A DNA stretch of 64,000 nt from Flavobacteriaceae bacterium (GCA_024743095.1 JANSXF010000013.1:1-64000), one strand, 5' to 3'; positions 53,599 through 64,000 are shown, numbered from the stretch's first letter. Made by a program: numbers and translations. Notes: a model not told the origin generated them from the letters alone.

Positions 53599-56565
53599 AT
53601 GCAGAATAAAGGACTTATAAGGCTTTTCGCGATCCTTTTTGGCTTGGTGAGCATCTATCAGTTATCGTATACTTTCATCACTAACAAGTTGGAGGGAGAC
53701 GCTGAAGCATACGCAGTTAGCCAAATTTCGGAAGCTGAGGAAGATTATGTTGCAAAGCGTGAAGCTTTAGAGGCATCGTATTTGGACTCTATCAGTGACA
53801 ACACTGTTTTGGGCTTTACGAGCTATGAAGATGCCAAGACGAAAGAGTTGAACAAGGGATTGGACCTCAAGGGAGGTATCAATGTTACCTTGCAGATTTC
53901 CGTTAAGGATATCTTGAAAGGTCTGGCCAACAATACCAAGAACCCAGTTTTCAACAAAGCATTGGCCGATGCCGACGAAGCATCCAAGAATAGTGATAAT
54001 ACCTATCTGGAGCTATTTTTTGAGGCTTTTGACCAAATTAAGGGAGATACCAAATTGGCATCACCGGATATTTTTGCAAATAAAGGTCTTAGCGATGATA
54101 TCAACTTTCAAATGACGGATGATCAGGTAAAGCCTATCATCAGAAGAAAGATTGATGAATCCATTGTCTCTGCATTTGAGGTGCTACGTGAGCGTATCGA
54201 TGGTTTTGGGGTAACCCAACCCAACATCCAAAGGGAAGGGAATTCCGGTCGAATCTTAGTGGAGCTTCCTGGAGCAAGGGATATTGCCCGTGCACAAGAA
54301 CTTTTGTCGAGTACCGCACAATTGGAGTTCTGGGAGACTTATCCACAGAACAACAATAGTATAGGGAACTTTTTGGTAAGTGCCAATGAGCGCCTTAAAG
54401 AAATTTTGAAGCCCGAAGCCAAAGAAGATACGGAAGCGAAGCCTGAGTCCGAAATTGATTCGCTGCTTTCCGATGTTTCACAGGATTCTTTGGATATGAC
54501 CGCTCAGGCCAATCCTATTTTGGGCAAGTTGATCCCTGCCAATCCAGGTAGCCACGCCATTGCAAGGGCCATGGTCTCCGATACAGCTGAATTGGGCGAG
54601 TATTTGAGAATGCCAGAGATCAAAAGATTGTTGCCAAACGATATTCAATTTACCAAGTTCCTTTGGGAGCGTCCGGGACAAGATGTAGAGGTGGTTGATT
54701 TGTATGCATTGAAATCCAACAGAGAAGGAACTCCTAGAATTAGCGGAGATGTGGTTTCCGATGCACAGGACACCTTCGACCAATTCAATAAACCTGCTGT
54801 TAGTATGACCATGAACACTCGTGGGGCAAAAGAGTGGGAAGAGTTGACAGGTGATGCATACAACAACCAAACCGGTATCGCTATCGTTTTGGACAACAAA
54901 GTGTACACGGCACCAGGCGTTTCTTCAGGACCGATTTCTGGAGGACGTTCCGAGATTACAGGTACATTTACCGTAAACGAAACCAAAGATATCGCCAACG
55001 TTTTGCGTGCAGGTAAACTTCCTGCTTCCGCTGATATTATCCAATCCGAAGTAGTTGGGCCATCCTTGGGACAAGAAGCCATTGATAGTGGGTTTATGTC
55101 CTTTGTCATTGCCATGGCCTTTGTTTTGGTCTGGATGATTTTCTATTACGGTAGGGCAGGTGTGTTCGCGGATATCGCATTGGTATTTAACATTCTTCTG
55201 ATTTTCGGGGTTTTGACAAGCCTTGGGGCTGTGTTGACATTACCGGGTATCGCAGGTATTGTATTGACCATTGGTATGTCGGTGGATGCCAACGTACTTA
55301 TCTTTGAGAGGATAAAAGAAGAATTGGCCCGTGGAAAAGGAAAGGCCCAAGCCATTGCCGATGGTTTTGGAAATGCCTTGTCTTCCATTTTGGATGCCAA
55401 CATCACTACTGGATTAACGGCAATTATCCTTTTCATCTTTGGGTCTGGACCTATTAAAGGTTTCGCCACTACATTGATGATAGGTATCGTTACTTCCTTG
55501 TTCACGGCCATATTTGTGACCAGATTGATGATCGAGGCCTATACAAGCAAAAAAGGACGCCGATTGGATTTCAGTACAGGGATTACAAAGAACCTGTTTG
55601 CCAATTTGCACATCAATTTCTTGTCCAAGCGTAAGATTGCCTACATTGTTTCTGCAATCTTGGTAGCTGTAAGTGTATTCTCGTTACTTACAAAAGGACT
55701 AAATCAAGGGGTTGACTTTATCGGGGGGCGTTCATATCAAATCCGTTTTGAAAAAGCGGTAAGCTCTTCAGAAATTGCTTCTGAACTGAATACCGTATTT
55801 GGTAGTGGAACCATGGTGAAGACCTTTGGTGATGCCAATCAAATTAAGGTGACCACACCGTACAAAGTGGACGAAGAAGGTGTAGAGGTGGATGCGGAGA
55901 TACAGAACATGCTTTATACCACCTTACAAAAATATTTGCCGGATGGTACTTCTTTTGAGAATTTCACCGTTGGAGCATCCGAAAAGTCAATTGGAATCCT
56001 ACAATCCGTTAAAGTAGGGCCCACCATTGCGGATGATATCAAGAAAAATGCATTCTTGGCCATTATCGGTTCCTTGGCGGTAGTTTTCCTATACATCCTA
56101 TTGCGATTTAGAAAATGGCAATTCTCCTTGGGTGCCGTGGTTGCGGTATTTCACGATGTAATGATCGTCTTGGGTATCTTCTCCCTAACAGGAAGCATTA
56201 TGCCATTTAATATGGAAATCGACCAAGCCTTTATTGCGGCCATCCTTACGGTAATCGGGTACTCACTGAATGATACGGTGGTAGTATTCGACCGTATCCG
56301 AGAGATTACCGCTCTAAAAGGGTTTAACGATGGGGAAAATATCAACGTGGCATTGAACAGTACATTGAGTAGGACGTTGAACACCTCGCTTACCACGTTG
56401 ATCGTGTTGTTGGCCATCTTCATTTTTGGAGGAGAAAGCCTAAGAGGATTTATGTTTGCAATGATCGTAGGTGTGATTGTAGGTACATACTCTTCCGTAT
56501 TTATCGCAACACCTGTGATGTTCGACTCATTAAAGAAGAAAATTGCTGCTGCTACAGGAGCATAG
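53599..56565 (+). CDS. secDF: Fused protein translocase SecDF
   Basis: 988 aa; LNKGLDLKGGINVTLQIS; ELPGARDIARAQELL; second half RIRFEKAVSSSEIASEL.../DTVVVFDRIREI. Confidence 0.97.
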   Translation: MQNKGLIRLFAILFGLVSIYQLSYTFITNKLEGDAEAYAVSQISEAEEDYVAKREALEASYLDSISDNTVLGFTSYEDAKTKELNKGLDLKGGINVTLQISVKDILKGLANNTKNPVFNKALADADEASKNSDNTYLELFFEAFDQIKGDTKLASPDIFANKGLSDDINFQMTDDQVKPIIRRKIDESIVSAFEVLRERIDGFGVTQPNIQREGNSGRILVELPGARDIARAQELLSSTAQLEFWETYPQNNNSIGNFLVSANERLKEILKPEAKEDTEAKPESEIDSLLSDVSQDSLDMTAQANPILGKLIPANPGSHAIARAMVSDTAELGEYLRMPEIKRLLPNDIQFTKFLWERPGQDVEVVDLYALKSNREGTPRISGDVVSDAQDTFDQFNKPAVSMTMNTRGAKEWEELTGDAYNNQTGIAIVLDNKVYTAPGVSSGPISGGRSEITGTFTVNETKDIANVLRAGKLPASADIIQSEVVGPSLGQEAIDSGFMSFVIAMAFVLVWMIFYYGRAGVFADIALVFNILLIFGVLTSLGAVLTLPGIAGIVLTIGMSVDANVLIFERIKEELARGKGKAQAIADGFGNALSSILDANITTGLTAIILFIFGSGPIKGFATTLMIGIVTSLFTAIFVTRLMIEAYTSKKGRRLDFSTGITKNLFANLHINFLSKRKIAYIVSAILVAVSVFSLLTKGLNQGVDFIGGRSYQIRFEKAVSSSEIASELNTVFGSGTMVKTFGDANQIKVTTPYKVDEEGVEVDAEIQNMLYTTLQKYLPDGTSFENFTVGASEKSIGILQSVKVGPTIADDIKKNAFLAIIGSLAVVFLYILLRFRKWQFSLGAVVAVFHDVMIVLGIFSLTGSIMPFNMEIDQAFIAAILTVIGYSLNDTVVVFDRIREITALKGFNDGENINVALNSTLSRTLNTSLTTLIVLLAIFIFGGESLRGFMFAMIVGVIVGTYSSVFIATPVMFDSLKKKIAAATGA

Positions 56566-56594
56566 TTTTTCGTTTTTTTACATTACACTTTATA

Positions 56595-56623
56595 ACAAAG
56601 GCCCTCAATTTGAGGGCCTTTGT
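56595..56623. terminator. Bidirectional terminator
   Basis: ACAAAGGCCCTCA-ATT-TGAGGGCCTTTGT. Confidence 0.88.
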
Positions 56624-56624
56624 T

Positions 56625-58088
56625 TTATGCTTTGTTTGCGGATAATGTTCCCAGCCACGATAATAGTTGACTGAACAGAGTAAAGTTCTGGATGACCCTG
56701 AGCTGACCATTAAAGCCCCATTTATCCCTTTCTTTTGGGTGATTGAGCATATAGGCCAAGGTTTTGGATAACCCCTCAATATCGGTAGGGTCCGGATTTA
56801 TTTGTCCTGTTTTATTTTGGACCACTTGAAATTTGAGTCCTGCTGCATTGGATACCAAAACCGGCTTTCTCTTCCACATGGCCTCCGTTGCCGTAAGTCC
56901 AAACCCCTCTTGGATGGAATTCTGTACAATAATGCTCGATGAACGCTGGAGTGCATTTACAATCAATGCATTTTCTTTTGGGTTGTCCAAAGGCAGCAAC
57001 AAAATTGCGATATCATTTTGCATACTGCTGTCCACTTTTTTGTAGGTCTCCGTAAGTTCCTGTAACACCTCTTTTCCTTCAGGGTCGTCCGATACAAAAG
57101 CTGGGTCAGGCCCACCCATCACCAATAATGTCATCTCAATACGTTTATACTCCAGACTTTTTGGGTCACCATGTTTTCGATTGTCCATTTTCATTTTGAT
57201 GAAGGCCTCCATCAATTCCTTAAAACCTTTTAGACGGTCCCATCGTGAAATCTCGGTAATTATAGGACGGTAGATCAGATTTAAGTTTTTGCCCGCTTCC
57301 AAAATATCAAAGGAGCCATCGGGCATCACTTTTCTTACCAAATGTTTGTACCTATGGTACAGTATGGCCTTATGGTCGTCCAATATCCCGGATTGATACA
57401 AAATACCGATACACTTGTGCAGTTGCAGTTCCCGATTCTTATGGCTCAAGGGATCTATTGCAGGAGGTATAATGGATGTCCGGTTTTTTAATGGCTTTGG
57501 AACATAGGAAGGTAAGCTAAAAACGAAGTGGTCATAATCGTTCGTATAGGGTTCCAAGAATTTCCAAACGGCATCGGTAACTTCTGTATCTTCTTCTAGA
57601 CCGATATGGCATCTCCATATAATTGAGACCTTTTTTTCTTTTTTGATCATCGCGGCCAAGGGCATGGGTTGGGGATCGTGTACCACAACAATATCACCAT
57701 CATTGATCAGTTCCAGGGCTTTCGGTAGATTGTTTTGGTTGACTTCCTCGTAAATTTTTCGGTCTTCTTCTGTAAAAACACCGTTTCCACTTCCGTGAAT
57801 GGCATTGTGTATACGTTTGGTCAAATCAAAAAAGGCTTCTTTTTTTGCCTCTATAACGAGCCATTCAATGGAAACGCCAAGTTCCCGTAAAATTCTCATT
57901 TGACTGGGCAGCATTTCGGCCACGCCGCCACCAATGGCAGTGGAGTTTATCATCCAAATGGTTCGTCCTTGTAACGATTCAATAGGTTCTTTGGACTGTT
58001 CCGTAAAATCGAGAACGGAAGAATAGAGGGAGCCGTACGCCTTGTAATCCACAAGTTTGGCGCCTGGCTTTACAGTGATTTTTTGCAT
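56625..58088 (-). CDS. GT4 glycosyltransferase, TreT-like trehalose synthase
   Basis: 487 aa; NSTAIGGGVAEMLPSQMRILRELGVSIEWLVI; VVHDPQPMPLAAMI; ARD-type IVQNSIQEGFGLTATEAMWKRKPVLVSNAAG. Confidence 0.85.
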   Translation of the reverse strand: MQKITVKPGAKLVDYKAYGSLYSSVLDFTEQSKEPIESLQGRTIWMINSTAIGGGVAEMLPSQMRILRELGVSIEWLVIEAKKEAFFDLTKRIHNAIHGSGNGVFTEEDRKIYEEVNQNNLPKALELINDGDIVVVHDPQPMPLAAMIKKEKKVSIIWRCHIGLEEDTEVTDAVWKFLEPYTNDYDHFVFSLPSYVPKPLKNRTSIIPPAIDPLSHKNRELQLHKCIGILYQSGILDDHKAILYHRYKHLVRKVMPDGSFDILEAGKNLNLIYRPIITEISRWDRLKGFKELMEAFIKMKMDNRKHGDPKSLEYKRIEMTLLVMGGPDPAFVSDDPEGKEVLQELTETYKKVDSSMQNDIAILLLPLDNPKENALIVNALQRSSSIIVQNSIQEGFGLTATEAMWKRKPVLVSNAAGLKFQVVQNKTGQINPDPTDIEGLSKTLAYMLNHPKERDKWGFNGQLRVIQNFTLFSQLLSWLGTLSANKA

Positions 58089-58170
58089 GTAAGGGAGTGG
58101 TTAAATGTTGAATTCCCTATAAGATAGCAAAAAAACAGCTGATTTGTTTAAACTGTTGTTTATGGGTTAA

Positions 58171-59430
58171 TTAAATGTTTGATGCCATTCCTTTTGAGCC
58201 ATTTTCTGATGGATGAAGCTCGAAAATATATTCAGGGTCTAACTCTGGCTCTTTGCGATGTGAGACAAAAACAATGGTGGAATCACTTTCCTTGGCTATT
58301 TTGTTTACCAAGGCTACAAATAAATTTGCGCTGGAATCATCCAAACCGGCGGTAGGCTCGTCCAAAATGAGTAGGGGAGGGTGTTTTACCATCGCGCGCG
58401 CCATCATTACCAAACGTTTATCACCCACAGATAGGTCTCGAAAGTGGTCATTCTTTCTATTTTTTAAGTTTAAAAGATGTAGCCATTCATTGGCCAATTG
58501 TTTTTCACTATAGGTTGGCTGAACATACAGTCCTATGGAATCATGGAGTCCTGATATGATCATGTTCTCCAAGCTGTGATAGCCTCGAAATTTATTAGTG
58601 ATGGCAGGCGTGTAGTATCCAATTTTTTGTTTCAAGTCCCAGACACTTTCACCACTTCCTTTTTTTTGTCCAAAAATGGTCAAATCTTCACCATATCCTT
58701 TGTGGCTATCACCGGTAATCATCGACAAAAGTGTAGACTTACCACTGCCGTTAGGACCAATGAGTTGCCAGAACTCTCCTTTTGTGATGGTCCAATCGAT
58801 TTGATCAAGTACTTTACATCCATCAAAACATACCGATACCTTTTTGAAGCTGACGAGTTCCTTTAAGTGAATGCTGATAGGGGATAACGGTGAGGGTATT
58901 GTTCCGTTAAAATTGATGGATTCAGTTTTATTTTCTTTCCAAAAATCATCTGTGGACTCATATTGATGCAAGCTCTCTCCATCCAGTTTAAAAAAATGCG
59001 CCGTGTTGGGCAAAATATCATCCAGCCTGCTTACCAAGTGGACCAATATTTTGTTGGAAGCGATATCCTGAAGTTGTTCCTTGAGTTGGGCCTGGGTGGC
59101 CACATCCAAATTATCATATGGATTAACAAGGATGATAAAATCAGGGTCCTGCTGTAATAAATAGTTGAGCAACGCCTTTTTTTGTTCACCACTGCTCATC
59201 GTCTTTAAGGCTTGTTTGCTGTCCTTTGTCAGTATTTTGATATCATGTCGTTCCTCCTCGTCCATATATCTATTGATTTCTGAACGGGAAAAAAGAAGAC
59301 CGTTTAGATGTTGTAATTCTGTCAACCCTGAAATATCATAGTTGCCGAGCAAATCTTGAACCAATTGGTCGGTGTTCGAATTGTTTTGGGTAAGGATGGC
59401 GTAGCTTTTGGGTAGCTTCATAAGGTACAA
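58171..59430 (-). CDS. ABC protein with two ATPase domains (ModF-like), first domain degenerate
   Basis: 419 aa; second half IGPNGSGKSTLLSMITG and LSVGDKRLVMMARAMVKHPPLLILDEPTAGLDD; first half MSSGEQKKALLNYLLQQDPDFIILVNPYDNLD without a clear Walker A. Confidence 0.82.
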   Translation of the reverse strand: MYLMKLPKSYAILTQNNSNTDQLVQDLLGNYDISGLTELQHLNGLLFSRSEINRYMDEEERHDIKILTKDSKQALKTMSSGEQKKALLNYLLQQDPDFIILVNPYDNLDVATQAQLKEQLQDIASNKILVHLVSRLDDILPNTAHFFKLDGESLHQYESTDDFWKENKTESINFNGTIPSPLSPISIHLKELVSFKKVSVCFDGCKVLDQIDWTITKGEFWQLIGPNGSGKSTLLSMITGDSHKGYGEDLTIFGQKKGSGESVWDLKQKIGYYTPAITNKFRGYHSLENMIISGLHDSIGLYVQPTYSEKQLANEWLHLLNLKNRKNDHFRDLSVGDKRLVMMARAMVKHPPLLILDEPTAGLDDSSANLFVALVNKIAKESDSTIVFVSHRKEPELDPEYIFELHPSENGSKGMASNI

Positions 59431-59450
59431 GTAAGACGATAAAATTACGA

Positions 59451-59975
59451 TTATCCTCTCTTTACCCGAAAAATATGGACCGGATTATTCTTGTAAGTAG
59501 TGGTCTTGTCCAAATACATCCCATTTTTTTGAGCTACTTTTTGGGAGGGTATGTTATCTACATGAATAATGGAAATCAAAGAATCTGAGAAATTGTTTTC
59601 GAAAGCAAACTCCTTACATTTTTGTGCAGCTTCAAACGCATAGCCCTGCAACCAAAATTTGGGTAGAATGGAGTATCCAATCTCCAGTTCCTCGATATTA
59701 TCCACCATCTGGACAAGCAAACCGCAAATCCCGACCAGTTCACCTGTTTTTTGTGAAATAAGGGCGTTCATTCCGCCCAAGTCATTTTCGTAACGTTCAA
59801 AGATCCTATCAAATTGAGACGTGCAAGCTTCAATCGGGTCGCTAGGCAGACCTTCCCAATATTGGGTGGATTTTGGATTGTGATAAAAGGGGAGCCACTC
59901 CTCAAAATCCGCTTCTTCCAGCTTACGAAAAATCAGCCTTTTTGAAGTTTGGTTTTCTAGGAGGTATTTCGACAT
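59451..59975 (-). CDS. GNAT family N-acetyltransferase (RimJ-like)
   Basis: ENQTSKRLIFRKLEEADFEEWLPFY; LEIGYSILPKFWLQGYAFEAAQKCKEFAFE. Confidence 0.9.
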   Translation of the reverse strand: MSKYLLENQTSKRLIFRKLEEADFEEWLPFYHNPKSTQYWEGLPSDPIEACTSQFDRIFERYENDLGGMNALISQKTGELVGICGLLVQMVDNIEELEIGYSILPKFWLQGYAFEAAQKCKEFAFENNFSDSLISIIHVDNIPSQKVAQKNGMYLDKTTTYKNNPVHIFRVKRG

Positions 59976-60461
59976 TTAATTGCGGGAAAAGGAAATGCTG
60001 TCGCCAACTTGAAGTCCCAATTGGTCGGAAAGCCCCGCATTGATTTCCAATACGTACTTTGCCGGTGCCCTGGAAGGTAGGCTGCTCTCATCCAGGGGTT
60101 TTGCATTTTTTTGGAAGCTAACGATTTTCATTCCGGAGTTGATATAAATAATATCCAGAGTGATTTCGGTATTCTTCATGTAAAAATTCTGCTCAGCTTC
60201 TTCTGGTTGGATGAACAACATTCCCCGGTCTTGCTGCATGGACTTTCGGTACATGAGCCCTGTCAGGGTTTCGTACTCCGTTTCTGCAATCTCGATATCA
60301 AAATTGGCTTTAATGGAGTCTGTTTCCGATGATAGGATGTCAAGCTCACCTTCTTTGGTGAAGGAAACATTTTCCGTTTTGATGGATTGTTTGGGCTCCG
60401 ATTTGCACGATGCTAAAACAATGGCAAAGGCCAGGAGCGCTATTTTTACGATTTTTCCCAT
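59976..60461 (-). CDS. DUF192 lipoprotein
   Basis: 161 aa; IEIAETEYETLTGLMYRKSMQQDRGMLFIQPEEAEQNFYMKNTEITLDIIYI. Confidence 0.92.
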   Translation of the reverse strand: MGKIVKIALLAFAIVLASCKSEPKQSIKTENVSFTKEGELDILSSETDSIKANFDIEIAETEYETLTGLMYRKSMQQDRGMLFIQPEEAEQNFYMKNTEITLDIIYINSGMKIVSFQKNAKPLDESSLPSRAPAKYVLEINAGLSDQLGLQVGDSISFSRN

Positions 60462-60465
60462 ACAG

Positions 60466-61428
60466 CTATAGTTCTACGGGTTCTGGTTTAATCATAAAAT
60501 ACACCCCGATTAGAATCATGGGGATACTGAGCCATTGCCCTGTGGAGAGCATGCCCAATGTATCCTCGAACCCACCTTGACTCTTTTTGTAGAATTCCAC
60601 GAAGAAACGTACCACGAACAACAGTACCATAAACAATCCAAAAAGGAAACCAGGTTTGTTCTTCCAATCGGTTTTCCAATACAGTAGATAGAGCGCAATA
60701 AATACAAAGACGTAGCAAAAGCCCTCATACAATTGTGCTGGATGACGGAAAGGAATGGATTGTAGCACTTCGGAGAATTCCGGATTGTGCTGAATGGCTT
60801 TATAAGCCGCATTGGGGGTTTGTTCCTTGGTCAGGGCCATGGCCTGATATGCTGGCATATCATCCGAATCACGGATAAATCTTGTTGCTAAAAAATAGGA
60901 CTTGTCGACTACTTTTCCATTGATTTCTGAATTGAAAAAATTACCGAACCTAACAAATGCAGCACCTATGGCGGAAGGAATTACCAATCGGTCCAATAAC
61001 CAAAGCATTTTAATGTCTTTCCATTTACGGGTATACAGCCAGATTCCGATGATGGCCGCTATGGTAGCACCATGACTGGCCAGGCCGGTGAAACCTGTAA
61101 ATTCATATCCGTTTATTATACCAAAAAGATTGCTGTTTGCACTTTCTCGTATGGGTAACAGGATTTCCGCTAAATGGTCTTTATAATAATCCCAATCATA
61201 AAAGAAAACATGGCCCAAACGGGCGCCCAGCATAATGGAAACCACGGTGTAGATAAAAAGGGAGTCCAGTTTTTCCATGGATTTCTTTTCGTTCAGGAAG
61301 ATTTTCTTCATGATGAACCAACCCACAACAAAGGCGGCAATCCACAATAAATTGTAATATTTTATCTGTATGAAACCCAATGTAAACAGGGTTCCTTCGG
61401 GGTTCCAATCAAATCCGAGAAAGTACAT
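60466..61428 (-). CDS. lgt: Prolipoprotein diacylglyceryl transferase
   Basis: GARLGHVFFYDWDYY; GLASHGATIAAIIGIWLY; RFGNFFNSEINGK; RHPAQLYEGFCY. Confidence 0.96.
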   Translation of the reverse strand: MYFLGFDWNPEGTLFTLGFIQIKYYNLLWIAAFVVGWFIMKKIFLNEKKSMEKLDSLFIYTVVSIMLGARLGHVFFYDWDYYKDHLAEILLPIRESANSNLFGIINGYEFTGFTGLASHGATIAAIIGIWLYTRKWKDIKMLWLLDRLVIPSAIGAAFVRFGNFFNSEINGKVVDKSYFLATRFIRDSDDMPAYQAMALTKEQTPNAAYKAIQHNPEFSEVLQSIPFRHPAQLYEGFCYVFVFIALYLLYWKTDWKNKPGFLFGLFMVLLFVVRFFVEFYKKSQGGFEDTLGMLSTGQWLSIPMILIGVYFMIKPEPVEL

Positions 61429-61494
61429 TTATCTAAATTTTGGACTAATATAACTACTTTGGATGGTTGCACGGGTTAATTAAAGTGCAATTTT

Positions 61495-61716
61495 TCAGGG
61501 TACAGGGTCGTAACCACTTCCACCCCAAGGATTACAACTGACAATGCGTTTGATGGAAAGCCATCCACCTTTGAACAATCCGTGTTTTTTTAAGGCTTCC
61601 AGAGTATATTGAGAGCATGTAGGCGAATAGCGGCAGGTTGCGGGAAGCATAGGGGAGATAAAAAGTTGGTAAAACCGTACCAACAGTACAAATGGCGCTA
61701 TCAAAATTTTCTTCAT
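61495..61716 (-). CDS. yidD: Membrane protein insertion efficiency factor YidD
   Basis: [73 protein letters not shown]; internal Met chosen as start. Confidence 0.93.
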   Translation of the reverse strand: MKKILIAPFVLLVRFYQLFISPMLPATCRYSPTCSQYTLEALKKHGLFKGGWLSIKRIVSCNPWGGSGYDPVP

Positions 61717-61752
61717 GTGAACCTTAAGTGTAGAATAGGGGCAAGGTAGCAA

Positions 61753-61776
61753 AAAGCCCCGACAAAGTCGGGGCTT
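61753..61776 (-). terminator. Terminator hairpin downstream of DUF779 gene
   Basis: AAGCCCCGAC-AAA-GTCGGGGCTT. Confidence 0.75.
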
Positions 61777-61779
61777 GGA

Positions 61780-62166
61780 CTATACTTCTTCAGCAGATTG
61801 GACCGGTTCCAAATGTTCCCGCTCCTCATCTGTGTAGAGTTTTGACTTGATGACAAAACGGAGTCCCAGCGGAATTTCCAGACTAAAACTGGCACCACGC
61901 CCTGTGGTTACATCAACTGTAAGCTGCGTGTGCTTCCAGTATTCGAATTGGTCCTTGCTCATAAAAAAATCACAGCCATGAATGGTGCCCAATTTTACAT
62001 CGTTCCCATTGAGCATCAACTCACCTTTGGGAAAGCACATGGGGGAGGAGCCATCACAGCAGCCCCCGCTTTGGTGGAACATAAGTTCTCCGTGGCGCTC
62101 CCTTAATTGGTCAATGATTTTTATGGCATTGTCCGATACCAACACGCGTTTTATCAAATTTCCCAT
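61780..62166 (-). CDS. DUF779 protein
   Basis: 128 aa; RHGELMFHQSGGCCDGSSPMCFPKGEL. Confidence 0.93.
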   Translation of the reverse strand: MGNLIKRVLVSDNAIKIIDQLRERHGELMFHQSGGCCDGSSPMCFPKGELMLNGNDVKLGTIHGCDFFMSKDQFEYWKHTQLTVDVTTGRGASFSLEIPLGLRFVIKSKLYTDEEREHLEPVQSAEEV

Positions 62167-62167
62167 C

Positions 62168-63691
62168 CTAAAAAAAGCCCAATTTGTTCTTGTCGTAGGA
62201 AATCAGCATGTTTTTGGTCTGGGTATAATGGCTGAGCATCATTTTATGATTCTCTCTACCGATACCCGATTTTTTATACCCGCCGAACGGTGCATGGGCA
62301 GGGTAGTTGTGGTAGCAATTCACCCAAACCCTACCTGCTTCTATCTGTCTCGATATTTTATAGGCTTGGTGCATGTCACGTGTCCAGACCCCAGCGCCCA
62401 ATCCATAAAGTGTGTCATTGGCTATTTCCAAAGCTTCAGCTTCATCTTTAAATGTGGTTACACAGACTACAGGTCCAAAAATCTCCTCTTGGAACACGCG
62501 CATCTTGTTGTTTCCTTTTAAGATGGTGGGTTGAATGTAGTAACCACCTTCCAGGCCTTCATTGTAAGCAGCCTCGCCACCGGTCAACACTTCACATCCC
62601 TCTTCTTTGCCGATTTGGATATAGTTCATGATTTTCTCGAACTGATCATTGGAGGCCTGTGCGCCCATCATGGTTTCCGGGTCTAACGGATGTCCCAGTT
62701 TAATAGCTTTGGTGCGCTCTACAACTCGTTCTATAAATTTGTCATAAATACTTTCTTGTACCAATATTCTGGATGGACACGTACATACCTCCCCTTGGTT
62801 CAATGCGAACATAACGGCACCTTCCAAACATTTGTCGAAGAACTCATCATCGGCATCCATAATACTTTCGAAGAAAACGTTGGGGGATTTACCGCCAAGC
62901 TCTAAAGTAACGGGTATGATGTTTTTTGATGCATATTGCATGATCAATTGACCCGTTGTGGTCTCTCCCGTAAAAGCGATTTTTTTGATTCGAGAACTCG
63001 ATGCCAAAGGTTTTCCGGCTTCCAGACCAAATCCGTTGATGATGTTGAGTACACCGGCAGGTAGTATATCCTCTATCAGTTCCATCAGTACCAAGATTCC
63101 AACTGGTGTTTGTTCCGCTGGCTTTAGCACAACACAGTTTCCTGCGGCCAAGGCAGGGGCCAGTTTCCAGGCGGCCATCAAGATAGGGAAGTTCCAAGGT
63201 ATGATTTGTCCGACCACACCAAGGGGTTCCATAATGTTCATCGATACGGTATTGCTGTCCAATTCACTTACCGAGCCTTCTTCTGCACGGATTACACCTG
63301 CAAAGTATCTGAAGTGGTCTACTGCCAATGGCATGTCCGCGGCACGTGTCTCGCGTAACGCCTTACCGTTGTCCCATGTTTCTGCACGAGCCAATACTTC
63401 TAAATTTCTCTCCATGACATCCGCAATCTTTAAAAGAAGGTTGCTACGGTATGTTGCCGAGGAATTGTTCCACTCCGGAGCTGCTGCCCAGGCGGCATCA
63501 ATGGCTTTGTCAACGTCTTCTGCTGTGGATCGCGCAATTTTGGTAAATGCGTTGCCGTCTACTGGGGAAACGTTGTCAAAATATTCTCCTTTTGTCGGCG
63601 GGGTCCATTTGCCACCGATGTAATTTTCATACTGATCTTTGAACTTTGGTTTTTCCAAAACACCGCGTTCAGTAGTTTGTACATTGCTCAT
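62168..63691 (-). CDS. Aldehyde dehydrogenase (ExaC/AldB-like)
   Basis: 507 aa; [83 protein letters not shown]. Confidence 0.96.
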   Translation of the reverse strand: MSNVQTTERGVLEKPKFKDQYENYIGGKWTPPTKGEYFDNVSPVDGNAFTKIARSTAEDVDKAIDAAWAAAPEWNNSSATYRSNLLLKIADVMERNLEVLARAETWDNGKALRETRAADMPLAVDHFRYFAGVIRAEEGSVSELDSNTVSMNIMEPLGVVGQIIPWNFPILMAAWKLAPALAAGNCVVLKPAEQTPVGILVLMELIEDILPAGVLNIINGFGLEAGKPLASSSRIKKIAFTGETTTGQLIMQYASKNIIPVTLELGGKSPNVFFESIMDADDEFFDKCLEGAVMFALNQGEVCTCPSRILVQESIYDKFIERVVERTKAIKLGHPLDPETMMGAQASNDQFEKIMNYIQIGKEEGCEVLTGGEAAYNEGLEGGYYIQPTILKGNNKMRVFQEEIFGPVVCVTTFKDEAEALEIANDTLYGLGAGVWTRDMHQAYKISRQIEAGRVWVNCYHNYPAHAPFGGYKKSGIGRENHKMMLSHYTQTKNMLISYDKNKLGFF

Positions 63692-63902
63692 AATACTTGT
63701 TGTTAAAGTTAATTTTATGTTCGTTCACACTTTGCTCAAGTGACTGATTCTAAAAGTATTGATTTTGAACGCTGCACATCTGACGTATTCTATTAATGAC
63801 ATGACCGATTCTCTTTGTTTTTGTTTTTTTAACAAAATATCACATCATATTTTTTATATTTAATAACTATTTGCGTAATATATTAAGGAGTAAGTATTCA
63901 AT

Positions 63903-64000
63903 ATGCGATTGCCGGATAAATTCTATAAAGAAAGAAAGCTGGAGCATTTGGTCGAGAACCAAACTTCCTACACTTTGAACAATGCCTCAATGCATGTGTT
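63903..64000 (+). CDS. AraC-like regulator, N-terminal fragment cut by window end
   Basis: Open reading MRLPDKFYKERKLEHLVENQTSYTLNNASMHV to the window end; divergent from the DUF779/ALDH pair. The family is inferred from context. Confidence 0.4.
   Translation, partial: MRLPDKFYKERKLEHLVENQTSYTLNNASMHV

Noticed and set aside
62958-63623. 221-aa + strand ORF opposite aldehyde dehydrogenase
   Set aside because: Shadow ORF; minus strand encodes full ALDH motifs.

Overview
This is a 64 kb flavobacterial chromosome window (Bacteroidetes/Flavobacteriaceae; judged from SusC/SusD pairs, fused SecDF, and the tmRNA tag GENNYALAA). Most of it is core genome. Main blocks: (1) Rrf2 regulator, frame-disrupted TonB-dependent receptor, PiT-family transporter and tRNA-Cys(GCA), a possible sulfur-related locus, followed by a decayed DnaC-like ATPase (mobile-element remnant). 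(2) A complete alpha-glucan/starch PUL: TPR-DUF6377 regulator, SusC, SusD, SusE, GH13, GH97. (3) tmRNA (ssrA). (4) A siderophore/iron uptake operon with a striking inverted repeat in its promoter. (5) Housekeeping genes: kdsA, typA, ppgK, ftsE, asnB, gyrB, mdh, secDF, lgt, yidD. (6) A second SusC/SusD pair with a membrane-bound AraC-type regulator and 21-bp-spaced direct repeats. (7) A TreT-like glycosyltransferase, a double-ATPase ABC protein, and a DUF779/aldehyde dehydrogenase pair with a divergent AraC-like gene cut by the window end. I saw no CRISPR array, intact prophage, intact IS element or clear defence island. No clearly novel multi-gene system is proven. The best leads are the disrupted receptor with CCTA/TAGG operators, the tRNA-adjacent element remnant, the AraC-spaced repeats, the iron-operon operator pair, and an orphan terminator suggesting an unannotated small RNA. 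All names come from reading motifs in the translations; no database search was run.
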